NCBI RefSeq assembly: GCF_020742345.1
Contig: NZ_DYXC01000115.1
Location: 1-19,394 of the forward strand
Direction: 5' to 3'
From: Enteractinococcus helveticum
GTDB lineage: Bacteria > Actinomycetota > Actinomycetes > Actinomycetales > Micrococcaceae
DNA length: 19,394 nucleotides
This document shows positions 12,930-19,394 of the stretch, piece by piece. A model generated the notes under the pieces. That model was not told the DNA's origin. It did not search any database and worked only from the letters and a program-made list of their open reading frames with translations. Position 1 is the stretch's first letter; each line of letters starts with the position of its first letter. Both the position numbers and the translations under genes were made by a program.

Positions 12930-13214
12930 ATGGCTACACGCGTACTATCAACCGAAGAAGCGAAAACCGCGATTCGTCAGATCCAGTCCATTGTCAATGG
13001 TGGCTTTACTGACCAGATCACCCAGCTGGATACCCAGGGTCGTATTCTGTCGGATCCGAATGTTTGGGATGGTCCGCTGGCTGAGACCTTCCGTAATGGC
13101 ACCTGGCCAGAAACCAAATCTGCTTTGGATAGTGCTAAAGAGCAGCTTGAAGAATTGCGCAACCAGTTGGATCGCATTTCCCAAGACATCTTCACCGCAG
13201 GTGGCGGCGCATAA
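12930..13214 (+). CDS. WXG100-like small secreted helical protein
   Basis: A 94-residue protein built from two helices joined by a turn with W-D-G (DPNVWDGPLAETF), the position of the WXG motif in ESAT-6/WXG100 proteins. The N-terminal helix is STEEAKTAIRQIQSIVNGGF and the C-terminal one is TKSALDSAKEQLEELRNQLD, ending in AGGGA. Length and layout fit the family, which forms four-helix complexes and travels through type VII secretion systems. GAGGAGCG upstream supports the ATG at 12930. The large Rhs gene follows after 111 bp on the same strand; WXG100 proteins in this position usually act as export partners for the toxin's N-terminal helical domain. No secretion ATPase or other machinery gene lies in the window. 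Confidence 0.8.
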   Translation: MATRVLSTEEAKTAIRQIQSIVNGGFTDQITQLDTQGRILSDPNVWDGPLAETFRNGTWPETKSALDSAKEQLEELRNQLDRISQDIFTAGGGA

Positions 13215-13231
13215 CACTTATCACAGCAAAC

Positions 13232-13267
13232 CGGTGCATCTACGCTGTACGGCAGGTAGGTGCACCG
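13232..13267 (+). terminator. Strong intergenic hairpin between WXG100 and Rhs genes (attenuator or stabiliser)
   Basis: CGGTGCATCTAC (13232-13243) pairs with GTAGGTGCACCG (13256-13267) over 12 bp with a single G-U wobble and a 12-nt loop; a further CTG/CAG pair can form inside the loop. No T-run follows directly (TTTT occurs about 15 bases later), so it is not a textbook terminator. Partial termination, or protection of the upstream WXG100 message, would give more WXG100 than Rhs protein. Confidence 0.6.
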
Positions 13268-13325
13268 ATGTATGCGTTAAACTTTTCCACCATCGCGAAC
13301 TTTGTAACTGAGAAGGCGAGAGCAC

Positions 13326-16300
13326 ATGTCGGGTATCGGCGGCAACGAACCTACCGGCTATAACTACACGGTGGCTGACACGCTCAAACAGCGCACCGAA
13401 TCGTTAGCGACCCTGCTTGATGGCCAAGCAAGCTCTCGTTCGAGTCTGGTGTCCAAGGCGATGGAAGAGTTTCGCGGTTACTTCTCGGAAGTTTTTGAAA
13501 ATAACGCCGATATCGCATCACAGAGTCGACAACAGCTGGCGTCATCCCTGCGTAGCCTTGCCGGGTTTGTCCAAGAACTCCGCGATGCCGCTGAAGCCGA
13601 GGATCAACGCCGGGAGGCGGCTCGCGCCTGGGAAGAGCGGCAGCGCCAGCGTGAAGAGGACTGGTTTACCGGGACCATCCACGAGATTGGCACGTTTTTA
13701 CGCCTGGTCGAAGACGACCCCATGCCACCACCGGCCGAACCCGCACCGCACCGCATCGCGCAGACCGTGACCGTTGCAGGCCGCGAGATTCCGGCACCCG
13801 TGGGTGGGTCATCGACGTCGTCGGCAGTCCCGGCGGATCTACGCAGCTTCCAGACCGGAACCCAAGACCTAGATACTGAGCTGGGCTCGCCGTTTCGTAA
13901 TTTTGACGTCGCACTGACCGACTACATCATGATGTGCAACGGGCGCTGGGGCAACCTGGACGCCCAAGCGCTGGTGGCCGCACTGCGCGAGTGGTTCGAA
14001 GCCAACAGTCAGGACGCCGAGTGGGCCGGGGAAGTCGCCGGGGCGTTTGAGGCCGCCGGTGGCCAGGGCGTCATCACGGTTGCCGATGCTTCCATTAGCG
14101 CAGCGCTGGCCTCCGCCGGTGTTGATGTGCACCGCGATGACTTTACCATCGGGCCGTTCACGGCAATCGGTAGCCCACCGACCACCGGGTTTGCCGATGA
14201 CCCGGTCAACACCGCCACCGGGAACTTTTTAGAACCCGAGGTCGACCTGCGATTTGCCGGAGCGTCATCGTCATTTGAATTCACTCGCATGTACAACACC
14301 CAAGACACCCGCATTGGCGTGTTTGGGTTGGGCTGGTCTTCGCTGTTGGAGACCCGCCTGGAAGTGGACGACGAGGGCGCAAGCTTTGTGCAAGCCGACG
14401 GCCGCCAGGTGGAATTCCCGCGCCTCGGAACCGGCTGGGACCGCGGCATTGGCGAAAACTTCTGGCTCGAAGAGGTCAACGCGCAAGAGTTTCACACCGA
14501 CCTGGGCGTGACCACCGGAAAGCTGCTAGTGGTCACCAATAACACCGGCGGGTGGTGGGCCTTCACCCCCGCCGGCACCTGGCTTGGCAAAGGCAACGGA
14601 CCCGGCACCGGGATCCGCGCATTCCGTGATGACACCGGCAACATCACCCGGCTGCTGCACGAGCGCGGACGCTGGCTGGACGTTGAATACGCTCATGATC
14701 GGGTCGCGAGCATTCACGCCTCGGACGGTCGGCGTATCGAATACCGCTATGACGACCAGCAGCGTTTGACCGGGGTGACCGATGCGGTGGGCACGCGCAC
14801 CTACCGGTGGGATGACGCCGGACTGATCGACCAGGTGGTGGCCGCCGATGGTACGGTCGAAGCCGAAAACTTTTATGACGACAACCAGCGTGTGATCCGC
14901 CAGCTGACCCCGTACGGCCGCAGCGTGCGGTATGCGTATCTGCGCGGCCGGGTCACCTCGGTTTCTACCGACGACGGCACCGGCGCCAACACCTGGATTG
15001 CCGATCGCAAAGGGCGCGTGGTCGGCATTCTTGACGCCGAGGGCAACCGCCAATCCATGGCCTATGATGCCCACGGCAATATTGTGTCGACGACGGCGCG
15101 CGACGGCCAAGTCACCGTGCACGCCTACGATGCCCGCGGACGCAAGATCCGCACCGTGACCCCCGAGGGTGCGGACATCACCTACGGTTACGATGAGCAC
15201 GACCGGGTCACCACCGTGGTCAACGCCTCCGGCGGCGTCGTCGAATACCAATACGCCAACCACACCGACCGTTCGCCGTCGGTCATCATCGACCCGGCAG
15301 GCGGTCGCACCCAGCTGACCTGGGACAACGGTCTACTCACCCAGGTGGTCGACCCTGAGGGCGTGACCCTGCGCTACAGCTACGACGCCTCCGGCGATCT
15401 CATCGGTGTGACCAACGCGGCCGGGAACACCGCCCAGCTGATCCGCGACCACGCCGGACGCGTCACCCAAGCCATCACGCCACTGGGCGCGCGCACCACC
15501 TATCGCTACGACGCCAGCGGCCTGTTGATCGCCCGTCAAGACCCCGACGGCGCGATCTGGCGTTACGAGCACGGCCCCGGCGGCAACGTCACCGCCATGA
15601 TCAACCCGCTGGGCGCGCGCACCGAACTGGAATACGGCCCAACCGGCGAACTCACAACGACGATCGACCCGCTGGGCCGGGCCATCACCAAAGACTTTGA
15701 CGAATTCGGCAACGTCGCCAGCCTCACTCTGCCCGACGGCGCACAATGGGCCTTCACCCACGACGCACTATCCCGTTTGCGCGAGGTTATCGACCCGGCC
15801 GGCGGCGTCTGGGGTCGCGAATACGACGCCAACGGCCACCTGGCCGCCACCGTCGACCCAACCGGTATTCGTGCTGACGTCACCCGCGCCCGCACCGATG
15901 GCATTGCCACCATCCGCAACGCCTTTGAAGAAACCACGGTTGACTCCGATGAATTCGGCCGCCCCATCCGGGTCGAAAAAACCGACGGCACCCAAGAACT
16001 CGTCACCTATGACCCCTGCGGGCGCCCCGTTGAACTCGTTGACGCCAACGGCGGGCTCACAAAAATCCAACGCGACCTGGCCGGACGCATCACCGCGATC
16101 ACCACCCCCGCAGGGCGCACCACCCGTTACGAATACGACGCCTGCGGGCGCCCCGCGGCCGCCATCGACGCCGCCGGGGAGCGCACCACATTGGTTTATG
16201 ACGCCGACTCGCGCGTCATCCAACGCTTCAACCCGGTGGGCGAACCCACCACCATCGACTATGACGTCACCGGGCGTGTCATTGGCGAATGCACCCCCGG

Positions 16301-18803
16301 CGTCGGCGCATCCCGCTACCGCTACGACAAGGCCGGCCGCCTGGTCGCCGTCCAAGACTCCTGGTCCGGCCAGCGCCGCTTCCGCTACGACGCCGCAGGC
16401 CAACTCATCCAAGCCATCAACGGCGTCGGCGGAATCACCCGCTACGAATACGACAGCCGCGGCCGCGTCACCAAAATCATCGACCCCGTCGGCGGGGTCA
16501 CCGTTCGCACCTACACGCAACTGGATAAAGTCGCCTCCACCACCGACCCGCTGGGCCGGGTGACCACCGCAACCTACGACCCAGCCGGCCGCCAAATTTC
16601 CCAAACCGACCCGGACGGCAACCTCACCCAATGGACCCACGATGAGGCCGGCCGGGAAACCGGCATGAAGGTCAACGGGCGTTGGGTCGCCCAACTGATC
16701 CGCGACGAACGAGCCCGCACCACAACCATCCGCGATTTCACCCGCGACGACGGCGAAACCACCCACGTTTTGACCTACAGTCGCTTAGGTCAGCTCATCG
16801 AACGTGCCACCACCGGCCCCACAGCCTCGCAGACCACCCGCTGGGAATATGACGCCGACGGCGCCCGCACCGCGCTGATCGACACCGATGGTGCGCGCAT
16901 CGAATACCACCGAGACATGCTCGGGCGCATTACCGGCATCACCCACCCCACCCTGGGCGACATCAACGTTGCCTATAACGCCGCCGGGCGCATCATCGAA
17001 TCCCGCGCCGGCGACCAACTGCAAACCTGGGAATATCACCACGGCTATCCGGTGGTCCACACCCTGACCGACCCATCCGGCGTCACTGTCACCCGCATCA
17101 GCCGGGATCTTGACGGTCGCATTCACCAAATCGATGGCCCCGATGGGGACACCGTCTATTCCTACGACGACGCCTGCCAACTGGTCGAGACCTACGGCCC
17201 CACCGGCGGCCGAGCCTGGACCTATGACGCCGGCGGACGACTCATCCACGAATTCACCGCCGACGGCCCCCGCACCCTGGACTACGACGCCGCCGGTCAA
17301 CTCGTCACCGTGACCGAACCCAATGGTTCCACCACGGAGTACGCCTATGACGGGCAAGGCCGACGCATCCGGGCCACCACCGCGGAGAACACGGTGCACT
17401 ACACGTGGGACGCGCGCGGTTGGCTGGCCAAGATCACCAACGACGACGAAACCACCAACCTGTCGGTCAATGCGCTCGGTGAGCTGGCCGAAGTCAACGG
17501 CACCACCATCCAGTGGGACCTGGCCGCAGCCACCCCAACAACCATCGGTGTTGGTGAGACCCCGGTCTTCACCGGCCCCGGCGGCCTCACCGGCATCGGG
17601 CAGCAGTGGCAAACGGCAACCTGGCGCACCGCACGTGCCACCGACGTCGACGACCCATGGCAGGTACTGGCTGCAGCCCAGGCTGGAACCGAACTGTCCG
17701 GAGGCATCGGGCTCACCGCCGACGGTGGTATTGAAGTCGCCGGACTGGAATGGCTGGGCGCCCGGGCGTATGACCCAGTGGCGCGTGGTTTCCTCTCCGT
17801 CGACCCGCTGGCACCGGCCACCGGCTCGGGCTGGACAGCGAATCCGTATTCCTATGCGGGCAATGATCCGCTGCACGCCGTCGACCCACTCGGTCTCGCC
17901 CCGGTCTCTGATGCGGATCTGCAGGCTTATGCCGATGGGCTCCAGGGCCCGCTAGCCAGCGGTTTCAGTGCCGCCTGGGACTGGACAACTAGTGCCGCCA
18001 GCACGGCGTGGGACTGGACCAAGAATAACTGGGAATACATCGCCGGGGGTGCCGCCATCGTTGCCGGTGGGGTACTCATGGCCACCGGCGTCGGCGGTCC
18101 AGCGGGCATGATGCTGATTGCCGCGGGTGCCGATACGGTCATCCAGAAAGCCACGACCGGGGACGTCAACTGGGGCCAGGTCGCCATCAGCGGTGCCTTT
18201 GGCGGATTGGGCGGGGCCGGCCTCGCGTCGATAGCTGGCCGGCAGATGGCAGGCAACGCTGTCCAAGGGGCTGTTGAAAACGTGGTCTACGCGGCAGCTG
18301 GTGGCCAACCGTTAACCCCGAGGACCCTGCTGACCACTGCAGCAGAAGGTGCAACAGTTTCAGCGGTCACCGCTGGGACGATGAATAAAGTCCCGGTTTC
18401 AGGACAGCGACTCAGCGATGTCGCTCCCACACCTGAGGTACTACCAGATAATTTAGCGATCACCTTCGGTGGAGGCCGGTACACGACCTCAGTCCTCGAA
18501 ACGGACACCGTCCTATATCGCGCGGGTGCAGATCGTGAGTTAGGCCAGTTCTTCTCATCTGAACCTCCCGTTGGCGTTCTCCAAACACGGATCGACAAGG
18601 CCATTCCACCTGTGTGGCCTGATGGAAACCCAGCACCATTACATACTGGCTATGCGGTGAATATCCCAGCTGGGACTACAATCCACACAGGAAGCGTTGC
18701 CAACCAGGGTGGGTTATACATGGGAGGCACGGAACAAATTGTCGTGCAAAAACCCTGGGAAATTCCAGGAGTGGAGGTAGTAGGGCGATGGCCGCTGAAA
18801 TAG
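13326..18803 (+). CDS. Rhs/YD-repeat polymorphic toxin with C-terminal ART-like tip
   Basis: An 1825-residue toxin-delivery protein. The N-terminal ~140 residues are helical and charged, without a signal peptide, and probably pair with the upstream WXG100 protein for type VII export. A DUF6531-type start of the Rhs shell follows (about 285-365: DPVNTATGNFLEPEVDLRFA, YNTQ, FGLGWSS). About 35-40 YD repeats (such as YDAHGN, YEYDACGRPA) fill residues about 450-1440 and should form the cocoon. The RHS-associated core (ARAYDPVARGFLSVDPLAPA, NPYSYAGNDPLHAVDP) ends in DPLGL (1520-1524), the usual self-cleavage region. A glycine/alanine-rich hydrophobic stretch (about 1574-1620) precedes the toxic tip (about 1704-1825). 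The start has a GAGAAGGCGAG site. GC content falls at both ends, and the 3' end overlaps the immunity gene by 16 bp. Confidence 0.92.
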   Translation: MSGIGGNEPTGYNYTVADTLKQRTESLATLLDGQASSRSSLVSKAMEEFRGYFSEVFENNADIASQSRQQLASSLRSLAGFVQELRDAAEAEDQRREAARAWEERQRQREEDWFTGTIHEIGTFLRLVEDDPMPPPAEPAPHRIAQTVTVAGREIPAPVGGSSTSSAVPADLRSFQTGTQDLDTELGSPFRNFDVALTDYIMMCNGRWGNLDAQALVAALREWFEANSQDAEWAGEVAGAFEAAGGQGVITVADASISAALASAGVDVHRDDFTIGPFTAIGSPPTTGFADDPVNTATGNFLEPEVDLRFAGASSSFEFTRMYNTQDTRIGVFGLGWSSLLETRLEVDDEGASFVQADGRQVEFPRLGTGWDRGIGENFWLEEVNAQEFHTDLGVTTGKLLVVTNNTGGWWAFTPAGTWLGKGNGPGTGIRAFRDDTGNITRLLHERGRWLDVEYAHDRVASIHASDGRRIEYRYDDQQRLTGVTDAVGTRTYRWDDAGLIDQVVAADGTVEAENFYDDNQRVIRQLTPYGRSVRYAYLRGRVTSVSTDDGTGANTWIADRKGRVVGILDAEGNRQSMAYDAHGNIVSTTARDGQVTVHAYDARGRKIRTVTPEGADITYGYDEHDRVTTVVNASGGVVEYQYANHTDRSPSVIIDPAGGRTQLTWDNGLLTQVVDPEGVTLRYSYDASGDLIGVTNAAGNTAQLIRDHAGRVTQAITPLGARTTYRYDASGLLIARQDPDGAIWRYEHGPGGNVTAMINPLGARTELEYGPTGELTTTIDPLGRAITKDFDEFGNVASLTLPDGAQWAFTHDALSRLREVIDPAGGVWGREYDANGHLAATVDPTGIRADVTRARTDGIATIRNAFEETTVDSDEFGRPIRVEKTDGTQELVTYDPCGRPVELVDANGGLTKIQRDLAGRITAITTPAGRTTRYEYDACGRPAAAIDAAGERTTLVYDADSRVIQRFNPVGEPTTIDYDVTGRVIGECTPGVGASRYRYDKAGRLVAVQDSWSGQRRFRYDAAGQLIQAINGVGGITRYEYDSRGRVTKIIDPVGGVTVRTYTQLDKVASTTDPLGRVTTATYDPAGRQISQTDPDGNLTQWTHDEAGRETGMKVNGRWVAQLIRDERARTTTIRDFTRDDGETTHVLTYSRLGQLIERATTGPTASQTTRWEYDADGARTALIDTDGARIEYHRDMLGRITGITHPTLGDINVAYNAAGRIIESRAGDQLQTWEYHHGYPVVHTLTDPSGVTVTRISRDLDGRIHQIDGPDGDTVYSYDDACQLVETYGPTGGRAWTYDAGGRLIHEFTADGPRTLDYDAAGQLVTVTEPNGSTTEYAYDGQGRRIRATTAENTVHYTWDARGWLAKITNDDETTNLSVNALGELAEVNGTTIQWDLAAATPTTIGVGETPVFTGPGGLTGIGQQWQTATWRTARATDVDDPWQVLAAAQAGTELSGGIGLTADGGIEVAGLEWLGARAYDPVARGFLSVDPLAPATGSGWTANPYSYAGNDPLHAVDPLGLAPVSDADLQAYADGLQGPLASGFSAAWDWTTSAASTAWDWTKNNWEYIAGGAAIVAGGVLMATGVGGPAGMMLIAAGADTVIQKATTGDVNWGQVAISGAFGGLGGAGLASIAGRQMAGNAVQGAVENVVYAAAGGQPLTPRTLLTTAAEGATVSAVTAGTMNKVPVSGQRLSDVAPTPEVLPDNLAITFGGGRYTTSVLETDTVLYRAGADRELGQFFSSEPPVGVLQTRIDKAIPPVWPDGNPAPLHTGYAVNIPAGTTIHTGSVANQGGLYMGGTEQIVVQKPWEIPGVEVVGRWPLK
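18435..18800 (+). other. C-terminal toxin domain of the Rhs protein, TreTu-like ADP-ribosyltransferase (putative)
   Basis: The last ~120 residues after the Rhs core hold DTVLYRAGADRELGQFFSSE, then VLQTRIDKAIPPVW, NIPAGTTIHTGSVANQGGLY and MGGTEQIVV-KPW. This order fits an R-S-E type ADP-ribosyltransferase: R1732 in LYR, T1788 or S1790 in HTGS, and E1803 in GGTEQ. From memory it most resembles the TreTu class of Rhs tips, reported to modify elongation factor Tu. The assignment rests on motif order, not a search. Codon use and GC here are lower than in the YD repeats, as expected for exchangeable tips. Confidence 0.6.
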
Positions 18804-19087
18804 GAAACGAGCTCGAAACAGCGCTACAAGAGTTCAGCGAAGTCTTGGCAGAAGTCGGCGAACCGGGATTTGCTTCGGCGATGTCCAGATTGCGCTCGGC
18901 GCTCCAAGCTGCTGAAACACCTGAAGAACGGCGCCCTATCCTGAGCCAAGGGCTAGCATTTTTTGGTGGCATGAATAGCTTGAATGATGTTGTGGTCATG
19001 CAGGGTTCAAAACCTGATATCGAAGCCAATCGCCGCGTGGACCGCCTACGGACGAGGGTGTATGACCTTCTGGTGGAACAACTCTAA
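18788..19087 (+). CDS. Presumptive immunity protein for the Rhs toxin
   Basis: A 99-residue soluble, mostly helical acidic protein. Its ATG lies 16 bp before the end of the Rhs gene, with GGAGG ten bases upstream, so the two are translationally linked, as is normal for toxin-immunity pairs. The C-terminal half carries GLAFFGGMNSLNDVVVM, KPDIEANRRVD and RTRVYDLLVEQL, shared with the orphan paralog at 9708. It should bind and block the ART-like tip in the cytoplasm. I believe this is a DUF-type immunity family, but I cannot confirm the name. Confidence 0.8.
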   Translation: MAAEIGNELETALQEFSEVLAEVGEPGFASAMSRLRSALQAAETPEERRPILSQGLAFFGGMNSLNDVVVMQGSKPDIEANRRVDRLRTRVYDLLVEQL

Positions 19088-19394
19088 GCTTTTGGGACAG
19101 CTGAGGCCTGGCTATGCTTCGCGCGCTCCACATTATCTTTGGTGTCTACCAGCCGGAGCCTGATCAGTCATCACGAAGTGTCCTCGCCTGAGGTGAGATT
19201 TATTGTGACTGGCAACTTCGATTGGCGGTTTTTAGCCGGTGCATATGGCGGTCCTTCCGACTGAGGTCCGGAGGCGTCAGAATCGAGCTCGCATTCAACC
19301 GCTGGTTGGCGCGTTTCCCAAATGTGGCGCCTTGATTAGCAGAGTTCATCGTCCCGAGTATGCGAGTATGCATGACATGTAAAACGGGTATACC
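19088..19394. other. Right-end non-coding stretch
   Basis: These 307 bp after the immunity gene have no reading frame with a binding site or codon bias. A stem CTCGCC/GGTGAG (19183-19188 and 19192-19197, loop TGA, followed by ATTTATT) could be a weak terminator for the toxin locus. Otherwise I see nothing assignable. Confidence 0.5.

Noticed and set aside
14700..17400. YD-repeat DNA considered as a tandem repeat or CRISPR-like array
   Set aside because: The periodicity is at the protein level (about 20 residues) with divergent DNA and no spacer structure; it is the Rhs shell.
13666..18604. Long antisense and alternate-frame open frames across the Rhs gene (for example 14526-15263, 15768-16766 and 16785-17876 on the minus strand)
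   Set aside because: They mirror the high G/C third positions and repeats of the Rhs gene. The peptides are low-complexity Gly/Ala/Val/Asp or Pro/Ser/Thr strings with no binding sites or families.

Overview
The window looks like the chromosome of a moderately GC-rich actinobacterium, probably Micrococcales. The reasons are actinobacterial-style CcdA and membrane-anchored DsbA proteins, a TIGR02206-type membrane protein, a WXG100 protein followed by an Rhs gene, GTG/TTG starts and several genes that look leaderless. The genus cannot be fixed from the sequence alone.

Left part (1-2298): the 5' end of an unidentified minus-strand gene that starts at TTG and runs off the left edge, then a LysR regulator divergent from a YeiH-family exporter (putative sulfate/sulfonate-type export). 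Their short shared spacer holds a CATAT-N7-ATATG palindrome.

Redox module (2438-8026): two divergent gene sets. The minus strand carries a small membrane protein with a CPVC motif, a BlaI/CopY-type repressor and an M56 (BlaR1-like) membrane metalloprotease, followed by a DUF2249-cupin gene. The plus strand carries a membrane-anchored DsbA-like thiol oxidoreductase (CPFC), a CcdA-like electron transporter and a lipoprotein with beta-propeller character. The divergent spacer contains two copies of YTACTA-N7-TAGTAA, the expected form of a BlaI-family operator. The simplest reading is a protease/repressor switch for extracytoplasmic thiol-disulfide chemistry; the M56 protein itself has a CQRC motif in its probable outside loop. 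The module is bracketed by direct repeats of the cupin gene's 5' end (3003-3075 and 8080-8152), the second being a decayed relic.

Scarred accessory region (8027-11730): the cupin relic, a ParDE-type toxin-antitoxin pair, an NTF2-like (DUF1348) gene broken by one in-frame TGA, an orphan immunity-like gene, an unidentified coding-like fragment, a small membrane protein with six heptad repeats, a frameshifted IS1380-type transposase remnant, a probable C-terminal scrap of a zinc-type dehydrogenase, and an XRE regulator with no visible toxin partner. A TIGR02206 membrane protein gene follows on the minus strand.

Polymorphic toxin locus (12930-19087): a WXG100-like protein, a strong 12-bp hairpin, then a 1825-residue Rhs/YD-repeat protein ending in a short domain that resembles TreTu-type ADP-ribosyltransferases, with an overlapping 99-residue presumptive immunity gene. 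The orphan gene at 9708 is a gap-free, roughly 44% identical paralog of that immunity protein. No secretion machinery lies in the window; the WXG100 partner suggests type VII export. The last 307 bases hold no gene I can support.
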